Of a stretch of 64,000 nt of DNA, positions 32,631-45,554 are shown one piece after another. The stretch covers positions 76,201,825 to 76,265,824 of the forward strand of contig NC_072482.1 of NCBI RefSeq assembly GCF_027574615.1, given 5' to 3'. Each line of letters starts with the position of its first letter. Position 1 is the stretch's first letter. The position numbers were made by a program, and so were the translations under genes. The notes beneath the pieces are model-generated. The model worked only from the letters and a program-made list of their open reading frames with translations. It did no database searches and was not told the origin of the DNA. Source of the DNA: Eptesicus fuscus (Eukaryota > Chordata > Mammalia > Chiroptera > Vespertilionidae).

Positions 32631-35600
32631 TAAATAGGTTGGATTCTAATCCAGCACGAAATTCTCATTCTGTAGCTACAATACTCTAGTTGCAGGGAAT
32701 TTTAGTGATTTGTTTATTAGTTGTTGGAGAAATGGAAGTAGAATACGGGTCTCTCAACTCTTCTCATGCTGGTTGAAGTTACTGAGCGTATATTGTTACT
32801 GTGGATGACAAATTTTTAACAGTTACTCTCTTAAATATAATATTATTTTTATAAAAATATGCAACTAATTGAGCAGTAAAATAATTGGCAAAACTCACCC
32901 TTATTTTATGTTCCCCTTTTTTTCTGTTTTTCAGGTTTATTCTTTGCAGCACCTTGTATTTTCTGGTTAAAATCGGAAACTCATAAAGCAATTCTTTAGT
33001 GTAGGTTTCCTGTTGTTTATAATTCAGAATATTATTACAAAGATGGAATGAATTAAATCCATTTACCATGGTTATCAAATTTCAGGAATCAGGAGAACGT
33101 TACCTACCCCCTTTACTAATATTACATCTAGAAGTTGGATACCAATTCAGCGGCAAGTTATAACTGACAAATAAGAATAAGCCAGAAGTATTATGTGTGT
33201 GTAGGCATTATTTTTTAATTTAAAATGTATATGAACTATTTCTAGAGTACAGCCACAATTGAATTTAGGTTTATTTCAGAATCAAAACATAGTTTAAATA
33301 TATTTGTGTTGATAAGGTAAGTGCTTTACCAATATTAATATTAGATTACTTCTCTCAAAACAATGCTAGTACATTTTGAGCACATCACTGTAATGCTTGA
33401 AAAGACTGTCAAACTAAAAACAACGTGTGATGCACACGCAAAACACAAAGGATTGGCCACTTAGGCTGAGGACACAGTTGTGCATGGATTGAAGTACCCA
33501 TTGCCAACAACTGAGAGTATTTCATTTGCACTTGTACTATCACAGCATTTTAAAATATTTTTATTGGTTATTTTATCATAAAACTTCATAACCTATGACA
33601 TAACTTTTAACACAATCACTTTCATGCCATCATTTAAATTCTTGCTGAGAAAAATTTCAAGCTTTAAGCTAATTTTGGGAGTCCACATATTTTATGTTTG
33701 TGGCAATCCTCAGATGAATATGTAAAATTAAAAGTAGTTTTCTATTTCCAAAGAGCAAACATCACAGCTCATCAAGGCTTAGGCTCATTTCACAAACTAA
33801 ACCCACAATGGCATTGTTTATGCATTTAGTTCAATATGCAAACAATACCTCCTGGGGGGTTATATTTCAAAACAACAACAAAATAACCTTGCTTTAGTTC
33901 CTTTGTATTTTATTGTGCCTTTGAAGTGTGTGCTTATATGAAACAGCTTTGTATGGGCCTCACTGGTCTGTATAGCATGAGTAACTATTGACTCCAAGTT
34001 TAACTTCACTGCTTGTTATGGAGTCTAGAAATTGTACCTGGGTGTCATTCTTGATCAAACATAAGAGACAATGTTTTGTCTCTTCATTTTTTTTCAATCT
34101 GAATTTCACTTAGATCCCTGAAATTATTGAACAGAAACTCTGTTATTTTTATGAATGGAATATAGTCACCAAAACTACAATCCAGGTGCAGATGAACCAT
34201 AATTCTGGGCAAAGGTAGAACAACTATTTCTCTTATGTTTCTAATATATTTCTAAAGAATAGTAAGAATGAAACAAAATATTTGGTGATAATCTCACCAG
34301 TGCTTAGGCCAATTTCTTCAGAAAATAATCTAATTATAATAATCATCTCTTTAGGATTTTAATCTATTTATAACTTAGAAGTCATCATACCAAAGTATTG
34401 TTTGTGCTACTTTTGCTAAGTCAATTGCCTTGCAATCCTTATCCTGAAATTCACCTCCAGAAAGCTGCATACACGTAGCCTTAAAACATCCTTCTGCATG
34501 TTTACTTGACATTTTACAAACTGAAATGGCTTAATATCACCTAAAAGACTAGATATTTAACTGAACATTTCTCCCTTTAGATCACCTTCATAAATACATG
34601 TCTATTCTCTATTTAGTAACCATTTTGATATAAAAACCTTAAAAGTGCCATTTATCCTATTCTGTTTTACTGCTGAAAGTCAGCTATTATCTATGCCAAA
34701 ACAAAATCTATTATTTAAGATATAATCTTTTATCAGAAAAAATTTAGTTCCTAAAACAAATAAAAATAGTTTTTATTTCAACATTTATGAATCTTATCAG
34801 TAATTTTATATGTTAATTATATGTTATTTTGCTTATGAAATTAAGATTCATTAGTTTATTACAGATTAGACCATCCTCTCTGGAAACTTGAAAAATTGAG
34901 TATCTTATTGAAAATCAGCCAGAGATATCTAGTGTCTTAATTGTTTATATTGATAGATCATGAATTGTTCTCAATAATTAGACAATTTCATTATTAAGTT
35001 TCTTTAAATGTCTCTAATCAATTATATGTGGTCCTGATAATTTGTGGAAATGGGTAAACATCAAGGGAAGAAGGAGCTGGAGAAGAGGCTGGCTAACTGG
35101 TAAGAAGTAGAAGGGGAAAAAGGTAGCGTTAGATAAAGTAGTTACATGTTGATCCTAGTTGCAGTCATAGCTAAGAATGTCTACTTCCCCCTCTCAGCAA
35201 GAATTCCTTTGATATCATTCACAAACCAAGGTCTTTTAGTACCATCTCAGGACTTGGCACATAGTAGATTTAATATTAATTATATTTCCCCAAAACTACC
35301 TTTCCTGGGATATGGGCAGTCATGATGCCTACATGAATTTTGAGACTTCTACATCACAGAACAAGAAAATTGTTCTGTTTCTTTACCCTTTAAGTTCAGC
35401 TCAGTCTTTCCTTGAACAATACCCTCTTAAGGTCAATGAAAATGTCTGTGACATAATAAAATAAATTCATTTTTAATATTAAAAAAAGAAAGAAATGTTC
35501 TCTGTTATATTTGTCTGAATGGTGATGTATTTGGGGGTCTTTTCTCTTTGCTTTTCTTACTTGAAGGCAAGTTTTTAATTTAAATAATGTCCCTTAATTG

Positions 35601-38232
35601 ATGTCACATACATAATGAGAGAAAGGCCGGAATGATTATAGGACACACACAAAATAGTCAAAGCCTTAATGATATTTTTGGTCTTTCATGAAAATATACC
35701 ATTTTGAAAGTGCTGATTTGGCAAAGAATGACCTTTTGGCTCTGAAAATTATTTTCCCTATAATGTTAAATGAGTGTCAAGAAATTAATCCTCCCAGCAC
35801 ACTTATAGAAACAATAATAGTATGAGTTGGTTATGAGCTGCTTTGATAGGGTACTGTAAAGCCCTTTAGTCTTTAAAGAGTCCTGGCATTAGGTAACTTT
35901 AATTGTTGGTTTCAGATGTCAGTCTCCATCAGGAACACAGCTGGAGACTGATAGGTGTCACTTGGGAAAAAGCATTTTGGATTACTTTGAAGTCAATTGG
36001 ACTGAACATGAAAATTTTATAGTTAGTGGCAGATTTCTTTTTAAGATATATTTAAGTGAAGTATCCCTTAAACCAATTACATTAAAAACTATCCAGAATA
36101 AGAAACCTCAAAGGAAAATTCGCCTCAGTGGCAAAGTGTTAATCAGATAAACCAAGAAAACATTTTTCCCAAACCCATAATTTCCATGCTTTGGGTTGTT
36201 CTTATTTACATGCAGCCCATTTTAACTCTTTCCATTTCATTTCTGAGCCTCTTCCATTTTGAAATAGTTGTTTGAAAAAGTCATAGAAATGGTAGCACAC
36301 ACAGGTCAAGGGAAAAATGACGTGATGGTTAGGTACAGTAGGGTGCACTGTAGGAATTCCTTCTGTGCCTGGCTGACACTGATCCCTCATGTTTCATTGG
36401 AAAATGTGAGCCTCCCTAGAGGATGCAAGACCAATGCCTCCTGGTCCTCGGAGTTGTATCATTTATACAGAGAAGGGCTTAGGAGTGACTATTTACTCTC
36501 CTTAATGGGTACAAGAGGACAACAAGCATATTTTCTTCTAAGGATTAGAATGCTTCAGTTCTATTTCCTACTAGAAGGTTTACATTAATCAGTTTTTAAT
36601 TGATTCACAAGTTATAGCAGAATTTCTAACACCCTTGAGTCACAATGAAAAGTAACATAATATTAAAATCTGTGTATTCCAAATTAGTGAGCAAACAGAA
36701 ATGAACAAGTGTTAAACTAAGTGCTTTGTACTTGCATTAGAGAATAAATTGCTCTTTACAAGAAACAACAACAAACCAAATACAGAAAATAAAAGAAATG
36801 ATATGTAGTATATAAATGGGTTGACTTCAGTGTTTTATCCAAAGTTATTTCCACCATGCTCTCAGGTTTTCTAGCTCTTGTTTAATTCCAACTTCAGTAT
36901 GAATAACCTAGTTTTAATACTAGACGAATCACTTTACGCTTTACTTCCTCTGTTTTCTCACTCTTGGCATTCCCTATAATACCTTAAGAGAGCTTCTTCT
37001 ATTCTTTACTTGAATCACTGGAGAAACTTTTGTTCTGGACACTTCATGGGTTGTACTGTTACTGGTAGACAGAAAGAGCAGAGTGGCTCTGGGGGTGATG
37101 ACTGTTATATCTGCCACCAGGAGCATCTAGGTTTATCTCACCATCCAATTAGTAAGCCAGCAGCAAACAATTGAATTTGCATTTCTTTTTAGAAACAGAG
37201 ATACAGTGATTAAATATATAAATGAAAACTGTAAGTGTGGAAACTATCATTAGCATTACATAGTCACAAAGTTAGAAGAGTGAACTGTACTTTAATGTGT
37301 ATATCTACCATGGAATATGCAGCTTTTCCTAACAGTGATAAAACTTTATAGCTTCAGCATCATACTGCTTTAGGCCACCAGTTTCTTCCCTTTGATACAC
37401 AGACCAGAGGTCATAGTGGGAGAAGCTCTATATGAGGGATCCAAAATCTTGGTTACTGGTCCATTTCTGCCACAATTTGTTGTCATTAGCCTCTCTGTGT
37501 TGTTTCCTAATCTTCAGAAAAAGAGGATCCAGCTCAGTGATGATCCTTAAAGCCTGCACCAGCATTAACATTGGTTCTGTCCCCACCCTTTTAAGGTGCT
37601 TATTTGCCAGTCAATGAATAAGCATTTAATTGTTGCTTAATATGTATCTAGGAGGGATGAATTTCTTAGTGGCTAAATAAATCTCTTTCCTAACTGAGGC
37701 CAGGTCTATAAATGGGAAGTAAATTAAACCAATAGCATGAGGATTGCTCTACTCAGATTTCTTCAGGTTTTCTGTGAAGAGTAACTGAGGGTCAGGGAGC
37801 AACTGTATGCATGGGTCTGGCTGCTAATTTAGCATCAGAGGAGCGGTGCTAATCCAGGATAATTGCTTTTCAGGTCCAGTTTACCTTGGGTGTTCGAATA
37901 TGGCCATTATTCAGATTATGTCCTATAACAGCTTTCAAGTGATGGAGGAGGAGAAGATATGAGTCATATGAGTAGATATAATTACATGTAGTAAAAAAAA
38001 AAAGTATTGGGAAAGTTCAATTAAAGCCACAAATATACACACAGTAGATGTGTTTAATCAGGACTGGAATTGCCTACAGGGCTGTAGAGAGTCATTAATA
38101 GGTTGACTGATTTGATCTATTTAAAAAAAATGTGTTTTCTCCCCAAATGTCTCACCCACAGCTCAGTAAAGGATTCCCAACATTCCACCATCAAGAATTG
38201 AGTCATTTTAGTTAAACCAAGCTCTGCTTCCT
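32631..38232. other. 5.6 kb repeat-poor AT-rich DNA
   Basis: Apart from short simple tracts and possible worn MIR pieces (for example 32640-32770 and 36850-37030), I see no mobile element and no supported exon. Long insertion-free stretches in a bat genome may reflect constraint. SOX/POU-like motifs at 33805-33824 and a small inverted repeat at 35921-35951 (CAGTCTCCA and TGGAGACTG arms) are the only points of note. Confidence 0.45.
33805..33824. promoter_or_regulatory. SOX/POU-like composite motif
   Basis: ACAATG and CATTGT form an inverted pair separated by one G, immediately followed by TTATGCAT. The layout resembles a SOX site next to a POU site. Motif evidence only. Confidence 0.3.
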
Positions 38233-38250
38233 CACATGGACATATCTTTG

Positions 38251-38817
38251 TTCGTTCTTTTTTTTTTTTTTTACAGATGTGTATTTTTCCCCATGTGAAA
38301 CATATTTTTTGTTGTTAACAAAAGCAGGTTATGAAATGCAATGGATCCTATTTTCTGAACTATATGTATGTTAATATGTATTATATGTGCATTCTTTTTA
38401 TTTTTTTTTTAATTTTCAATTATAGTTGACATTCAATATTATAATAGTTTTAGGCGTACAATATAGTGGTTAAACATTTATATAACTTACAAAGTGATCC
38501 CCCTTATAAGTCTAGTACTCCACTAACACCATACATAGTTATTACAACATTATTGACTATATTCCTTATGCTTTAACTTACATTCCTGTGCCTATTTTGT
38601 AGCTGCTAATTTGTACTTCTTCATCCCTTTTCACCAAGCCTCCCAACTCCCCTCCTGTCTAGCAACCATCAGTTTATTCTCTGTATTTATGAGTTTGTTT
38701 CTGTTTTGTTCGTTTATTTATTTTGTTTTTCAGATTCACATGTTAGTGAAATCATATGTTACTTGTCTTTCTCGGTCTGACTTATTTCACTTAGCATAGT
38801 ACCCTCAAGGTCCATCC
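38251..38817 (-). mobile_element. 5'-truncated L1 with perfect 18-base TSD
   Basis: CACATGGACATATCTTTG occurs at 38233-38250 and again at 38818-38835. Between them is the reverse complement of an L1 3' UTR (TATAGTTGACATTCAATATT, TTTTAGGCGTACAATATAG, GAGTTTGTTTCTGTTTTG, ending TTTCACTTAGCATAGTACC) with poly-T near the left side. This is a classic target-primed insertion with no coding sequence. The 38611-38799 open frame is part of it. Confidence 0.93.
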
Positions 38818-38835
38818 CACATGGACATATCTTTG

Positions 38836-39485
38836 GAGAGGTAGTCCCCTAATGCTTTTAAGCTCTCTCAGTACGACTTTTCTGTTTTCAGTGTGATAGC
38901 AAGGTGAGACACACTTTAAGCATGGGCTAGGGAGATACAGAATTTGAGTGGCTGGGGAAGCATAGGTCTGGGAGAAATGTCACTGTGAAGATAAATGGGA
39001 ATCAGAAAGGTTCAGAAGGGAAGCCTCAGACCCTAGGAGTAAAAAGTGAACAAAAAGAGAAGACAGGAAATTAACAAAATATATACTTAGTCAAATTCCT
39101 GCCTATTTGGAGCCTGTTGCTGGCTTATGTTTACATCTTGGGTATTTTTTGATAAAACTTTGATTCTAATTCTTCTATCTGAGTACTTAAAGCATTTTAT
39201 TTACATTTTTACCACTTGAGAACTTAGGTGAGGCAAAGTCTTCTTATTAATTCTGCTCACTTATAAAGATAACTATATGTTGGTTGATTGATTTATCTAA
39301 ATCTAATGTGGAGATAAAATACCACTTTTCCTAATTTCTGATTCTAGAAAGCTCAATGGTTAAAGGGCAAGTAGGTAAAGAAGACTCATTCCCAAAATAC
39401 TAGCAAAGTTTAAACTAGTACAGATAGATGCTATATGTTAAAGATCTATGTAGTTACCTTTATAGAGTCTATAGTAATATCAGCC
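38836..39485. other. Unclassified AT-rich DNA
   Basis: No gene or nameable repeat. Confidence 0.5.
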
Positions 39486-39670
39486 CACTTTATTGCATGC
39501 TAAAATACTACATGGATAATCTCCTTTGACCCTGCCAACTCTGGAAAATAGATACTATTTATAGCCCATTTTACAGATAAGAAAGGAAAGGCTTAGAGAT
39601 GCAAAGTCACTTAGTCAAGCTCACTCTGCTATGTAGGAAACACAGCAGAGATTCCAATCCAGGCCCCGAG
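39486..39670 (-). mobile_element. MIR SINE, antisense
   Basis: AGCCCATTTTACAGATAAGA, AAGGCTTAGAGATGCAAAGT, CACTTAGTCAAGCTCAC and ATTCCAATCCAGGCC are the antisense MIR core in order. Confidence 0.88.
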
Positions 39671-40689
39671 ACCTTGGAGGTGAAGTGTTAAACAACTCTG
39701 GGAGATTGCTCAGTATGGTTTTCGGGTGTTGGTTGGCTCATACAATTGAGAAAAAGAAAACAAACAGACAAAAACCAAAACTAAAGATAATTATTTGCTA
39801 CAGCACTTATGGAAACTTATGGAATCATGTAAATATACATAGGTTTATAGACTTGGGGTCTGAGGTTAAATTGAATCAAGCTGAACTAAAATTGTCACTA
39901 ACCAGCACTCCTGCAGCGCCTTTCAGACTGACTGATGGGCTCACCATTATACAAATTGAAGTAAGAGGTCATTGCCAAACATAGGAACATAGAGTAGACT
40001 TGTCACTAAGTAAGAAATTTCAGGAAAAAAATGGAAATTACAGCTGACAGTATTACTAATTCAGCATTGTTGTTATTCTCTGTGTCTCTGCTTGCGTTCT
40101 TTTAGGAGGAGCACTGATGGGAAAATTCCTCTGGCTGGTTCAAATACTGTGGCCTAATTCATTCCTGGTGCCTTTAAGTGAAACTGTGCTTTTGGTTACT
40201 GTGACCACACGTGTAGGATAACTGCCATCGTGGCATCCATGGCCGAGACACACAGCTAAGGCTAGGAGGTTTATTCCATTTAGCCCTCACTTGTTCTAGT
40301 TCTCTGCACTTTTTTCCACTGGGGTTTTGTTATTTGATGTCAACTCAGCAGAATCTGGACTTTATACCAAATTTCTCTCAGCCCCAATTTAAGATAGAAA
40401 AATAACATAAAGAAGTAACTTGGATAGTAAATGTCATCCATTTTCCAAGGTGGGCTATTGTTTTAAATGATCTATGTGGCTAAGAACAGGTGTTGTGTTC
40501 CTGTGTTACCTAGGAATACACTTGAGGGCTGAGATAAATAAAAACAATATATCTAGACATCTTTCCCAGGCTTTCTACACCTTGCTTACCACCATGCTCC
40601 CATGATGAGAGTTCCTTTTTCAAATATAACTATGTCTATAAATTAGGAAGAAAAAGACATAGAAAACCAGACAAAAGTCTTTAATATGT
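39671..40689. other. Unclassified DNA
   Basis: No gene supported. A TTCTTTTAG followed by GAGGAGCACTGATGGG near 40100 resembles an acceptor, but I see no matching donor in reasonable range and no coding frame. Confidence 0.4.
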
Positions 40690-41482
40690 AACTTGTCAAA
40701 GAGGGTATATAGAAAACGAATAAACACATGAAGAGATGCTCAATTTCATTGTCATCAACATAATACAAATTTAAATTATGGTGAGACATTATTATACACA
40801 CAAAAAATGTTTAAAACAAACAGGCAAACAAAACGAAGTGCTGGGAGGAATTGGAAAAAAACCAAACTCTTACACTCTGTATTGGTTACTCATTTGGAAA
40901 ACTTTTTGTGAGTCTCTACTAAAGCTGAAAACATATGTGTATACTATGACCTAGCAAGTCCACTCTAAGATATATATCCACCAGAAATGCAAAGTTATGT
41001 TCACACACAAAAAAAATCTATAAACAAAAATCATGTGAAGAATATTCATAACACTATTCATAGAACCCTAAACTAGAAACTACCCAAATGCCGATCAACA
41101 ATAAAATGAATAAGTAATGTGGTATATTTATACAATGGAATATTGTATATACAATGAGAACGATTCACAAATACATGCCACCATATAGAGGAATTTTATA
41201 GGCAGAATGTTGAGTGAAAGATGCTAGACACAAAAGAGTGCATATGGAATGGTTCAAGTCAAGTAAAGTACAAAATAGATAATATTTATGCCATTGGAAG
41301 TTAGAATAGTTCAGACTCTTGGAGATGTAGTGCTTGGAAAGATTTTTCAGGCTGTTGGCAATGTTCTCTTTCTTGATCTGGGTGCTGGTTGTATGTGTGT
41401 GTTCACTCCCATTGAGTTGCACACTTCTGACTAAAGCACACTTCCTGAATCTATGTTATTTGTTCAATAAAATCATTGTTTA
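40690..41482 (+). mobile_element. Old L1 3' part, sense
   Basis: The end of L1 ORF2 and its 3' UTR are recognisable: ACACATGAAGAGATGCTCAA, ACTACCCAAATGCCGATCAA, TTTATACAATGGAATATTGT, GGCAGAATGTTGAGTGAAAG, ATCTGGGTGCTGGTTGTATG, ending CAATAAAATCATTGTTTAAA. Frameshifts and stops make it non-functional. Confidence 0.9.
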
Positions 41483-43185
41483 AAAGGTGAGGGTGTATAT
41501 TAATCTGTGTATCACATCAGTGAGGTTGCATTTATCAGATTAGCTAGCAAGCTCCTTAAAAAGCAGACAGTGGAGTCCTAATAGGACAAGAAAGATTTGA
41601 TATGGATGGGAGGAAGCCAGAGAATCTGACAGTTTCTGAGTATAAGACAGCTCACATTAGGCCCAGATGGAGACCTATTGTGTGTGCGGCTGCATCTGGA
41701 AGGCAGATACCTTAAAGGGCCTGGATCAGAGCAGGTGTAAGCAGGCAATGGAAGAGAGAAACAGATGCTGAGATATAAAATAGAAAGCTAGAGAATAGGA
41801 CTTTCAAACAAACTTCTCTTATTTCATAATTTACCCAGGGCTAGACATACTCAAAAATAAGGCTAATGTAATTTCAAGTGACATAGAGTTTAATTAAGCT
41901 TTCCTTAATAATTCAGAACAGTATACCTTTCTCCCTTCAAGCCTTGGTGGTCTTACATGGTGCTTTTCCTTAGTTCTTTATTAATAATTCACTAGGAGAG
42001 GAGCTGAGAATGGGGGGAAGAAAGTGGAATTAAATCCATATAGAACACTCATTCTGTAAGGAGTATGGACAGTGAAGGTTGACCAGCAGAACTATGTGAT
42101 TTTATACATGAATGTAATGCAATTCAAAATAGTTTCAATACTAAATACAAGGGCTTAAACTAAAAATGCTATTCAGAAGTTAATTTTTAAGAAAAATTTT
42201 ATATATTTATGCATTATTTATTTCATAAATACTTTATGAAATCTTATTATATGCTGCTATTAGATACTGCTTTTCAAACCTATAAGAATCATGAGCAGTC
42301 CCAAAATGCCTCAAAGAATTTGAAATTATGACTACAATATAAATTACAAAATTTTTAAATAAAAGAGTGGAATGCATCTGAAATAGAATGTGTTCTTTAG
42401 AATCCTTCTGATGAGTTAAAAAAAATATATATATATATATGGCAGATAATTGAGAAAGAAATAAAATAGTATAAAATATCCTGAACTCTAAGTTTTGCTG
42501 AATATGTTTCTAATACCAGTTAAAAATGTTTACTTTTTTCTGTATGTCTAACTGGTATTACCATACGAATATTGAGTCCTTGTAAGAAACTCTTATGGTG
42601 TTTATTTTTGTCAGTGTGATGAAACGGCACTATTTCTACTGGCAGAACATGCAGTGGCGTGGTCCCTTTTTTTCATTTCATTTTTCTGGGACTTGTTACT
42701 TTTTTGGGTTGCAACGAAGACCACGGTTCCCACACTGGATTTTAATCTCAGGGAATTCCTCTCCTTCTTTTGGTCAGGGAGAGCAACGATGGCCTCACAT
42801 CAAGATCTGCCAAGTGGAGTTAACCAGAAACATCCCCCTTCTTTCCTCTCTGAGTGATCAGGTCCTCTAGGCAAGTCTGCCTTTGTCCTTCAACAACAAC
42901 GTCGCTTAATCTCCGCAGGGCTTAATCCTGCGATTCCTTTCTTTTTCCTACAGCCAATTTCCCCATTTGTAACAGAGATACCTGGGGAAAATAGAAACAT
43001 ACATTCTTTGAAATAGAAACATACATTCTTAAAATAAACAAGCTGTTTTGAACGTAGGAAGTGGAGCCCCATCAACTGATGTCTGTCTGAGGAATTCATA
43101 TTTCCAACCTTTCCTGGGCTAACCTGGCCCTGAGTCTTGGAAGCACACTTCTGAGACACTCCACTCTCTCTACTGGTATAGGAAA
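41483..43185. other. Unclassified DNA with simple tracts
   Basis: No exon supported. A short TA tract sits near 42426-42440. A tandem duplication of about 21 bases (AAATAGAAACATACATTCTT type) is at 42996-43039. GC-richer DNA at 42650-42900 has open frames on the plus strand (42595-42870) but no domain I know. Confidence 0.4.
42996..43039 (+). repeat. Short tandem duplication
   Basis: AAATAGAAACATACATTCTT is present twice back to back, the first followed by TG. Recent slippage. Confidence 0.95.
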
Positions 43186-43589
43186 TCCTACTTAATAAAA
43201 TGGTAATATGTAAATTACCATCACTCCGCTACGCCCACGATTGGGCCAGCACTCCGCTACGCCCACGATTGGGCCAGCAGGAGACACAGGGGGCGGGACT
43301 CGGGGTGGCCGGGGTAGCCGATTGGGCCAGCATCTGCGCCATGGCTCTGCTGCGGAGCAGAAGGGGCCTCTGGGGCAGCGAGCTCACGTCCTGCCACGGA
43401 CCATCAAAAGCGGGGGAGTTGGGTGCCTGTCTGCTCTGGCACCAGGCCTTTCGGAAGCCTCCGCCATGCCAGAGACTTCTGAAAGGCCTGGTGCACCAGC
43501 GGACAGGCATCCAGTTCCCCCGCGATCAAAAGCAAAAGCGTGTAGGGGACCCTACCCGTGCATGATTCAATCATGCACTGGGCCTCTAG
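43186..43589 (+). mobile_element. Helitron with internal tandem and hairpin
   Basis: The 5' end TCCTACTTAATAAAATGG and the 3' end GTGCATGATTCAATCATGCAC-type hairpin plus GGGCCTCTAG define the element. The cargo holds a direct tandem repeat (CACTCCGCTACGCCC plus ACGATTGGGCCAG) near 43226-43279 and long imperfect inverted arms at 43410-43457 and 43476-43523. GC-rich cargo resembles a captured promoter fragment. A short ATG frame at 43339 gives MALLRSRRGLWG but matches nothing I recognise. The plus flank is TT, the left flank A. Confidence 0.93.
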
Positions 43590-43875
43590 TTTTATATAAG
43601 TATCTGCAATCGCAATAAACAGAGCTCTGGAACAGAATTCTAAGTGAGATATAAAATCAAGCTTTGAAAGTTGTACATTATTTTGGTGCTATTTTCCATG
43701 GGCCATCAGGGTATTTTTTTTTATTGCTTGTCATAATTCTCCTCCTTATCTTACCCTCCACTTCCTCATAACAAATCAAAAAGGGCTTATAGATAATCAC
43801 TAATTCCAATGTCAATCAAATATTATAATTCTCTCTAATGATACCTTGTGTGATATGTTACATTAAATCTAGAGC
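43590..43875. other. AT-rich DNA, nothing recognised
   Basis: No gene or named repeat between the Helitron and the next MIR. Confidence 0.5.
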
Positions 43876-44005
43876 TGTGAAGAGAACTAAGTTTCATTTA
43901 TGTCTCTAGCCAATGCCTTGAGAAGGTTACTTAATCTTCATGTTTTCCTCATCAATTAAATTAAAATAATTCTTCATGACATTAGGGATCTTAAAATTCT
44001 TCTAA
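43876..44005 (+). mobile_element. MIR fragment, sense
   Basis: GAGAAGGTTACTTAATCTTC, ATGTTTTCCTCATCAATTAA follows the MIR core order with heavy divergence. Confidence 0.6.
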
Positions 44006-44344
44006 TTTACAGAAAGAACAATTTTTGGGGTCAATCTGCCACTTTCAATGTAACCAAGAATTCAGATAGTTAATAATCATTGTTCCCCCAAAGAGTTTTT
44101 CTTTACCAACCATAAAATGAAAAACAATTCAAGATTTCTAAAATGGCACAAATTAAATGCAGAAATTGTGAAACATGACATTCATAAAAGTAGATCTATA
44201 ATAAATTACAACTTATTATTATTAAAGAACAAAATGAAAATAACCTTTATTAAAGATTGAACACATAAATTCAAATAGAATGGAATGCAACATAATAAAA
44301 GTAATTCATCATTTAAGAAATATTATTAACAACTCAAGCTCTGA

Positions 44345-44580
44345 ATTCAGTCTACTGGGGGAAAAAATATTCCAGTCGCCTGGGGAGGCCTATTAATAGC
44401 CTTAAAGCCTCAGTTATGGCATTTAAAAAGTGGGTCAATAATGATACCTACTCATTATTTAAATAAGATAATGGAAATGAAATAAGTTATTGCCTGTAAA
44501 TTATTTAGCACAGTGACTGGTACATAATTGGTACTCAGTAAATTTTAGCTATTTTTGTATTGTCATTATTATCATTTTAC
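44345..44580 (+). mobile_element. MIR SINE, sense
   Basis: The central and 3' MIR parts are clear: CCTCAGTTATGGCATTTAA, AGTGGGTCAATAATGATACC, TATTTAGCACAGTGACTGGT, ACATAATTGGTACTCAGTAA. Confidence 0.85.
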
Positions 44581-44599
44581 ATACAGAAGATTCTGGTTA

Positions 44600-45180
44600 T
44601 TCACTGTAGTTATGTTCTGAAAAGTCCCTTCAAATATTGAATAACAAATACTGAATCATTGTCCCTAAGAGAAATATAGGATTAGGCTCATTCAAGCCTA
44701 TATTTTAATTTAATATATTTTAATACATAACCTTGCTTTTATAAATACACCTTATTTAATATATTTTGTTGATCCATTAACATTGAAGTCAACCAAAAGC
44801 AATACAATTTGTGCCTAAATAAAACTTATAAAGCTTATAACTTCTCCACAAGGAACATCATAGCACTCCTGCACTTAGGAACACTAGACTACTGCAGCCC
44901 AAAACTCAGAGTCCATTTTAAACAGCAAAATCACCTACAAAAAGCACAAAAATGTGAAAAAAAATCACACTAAACAGACCATGTAAAGGATACTTGTTCA
45001 ATCTCAAATAGACATGTGCACTTCAGGTGACTCAAATTTCTTGCTGGTCTGAGCATGCGCATGTCTATGAATGACTGCAAAAGTCCTGTGAGCATTGATT
45101 TTGAGATTACAAAAAAATGGTAGGTTATCTAGAATTCACAAATACAGAATCCATAAATAATGAGGATTAACTGTACTGAA
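44600..45180. mobile_element. Ancient DNA transposon fossil
   Basis: The right end TCCATAAATAATGAGGATTA followed by ACTGTA, and the left end TCTGGTTATTCACTGTAGTT, resemble the worn termini of an old mammalian cut-and-paste element (the 'attcacaaatacagaatcc' type). The interior GTTATGTTCTGAAAAGTCCC and TTTAATATATTTTGTTGATC fits a known eutherian MER family whose exact name I cannot fix. No transposase frame. Confidence 0.6.
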
Positions 45181-45554
45181 CTGAGAATACATTCAGTTTA
45201 CCTAGATAAAAGTGTTTAAGAGGGAAGCAACAGGAAAATAAAAGAGAGATTTACACTCATGCCAGGAAAAGATCTGATATGTTCTATTAAGAAATTAGTC
45301 CTTTTGCTAATTCTGAGACACTATCACTAAAGAGTTTTAAATGAAAAAAAATGTCAGATTTAGAATATCATGTTTAGATAACTGTTTTAGAAAAAGCATT
45401 GACACCTAGAATAGAATCACCCCCTAAAATGGTGCTTTGTATTTTGTGTACACTCAATATTTACTGAATAAATTCTGTATTTACTGAATGATCAAGTGCA
45501 GAATAGAGATTAGTTTTGTTGGAGCCAGAGGCAGAGCTGGAGGTAGGGAGACAT

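Noticed and set aside
40095..40300. Acceptor-like TTCTTTTAG followed by GAGGAGCACTG as an exon
   Set aside because: No donor in range, no coding frame and no other support.
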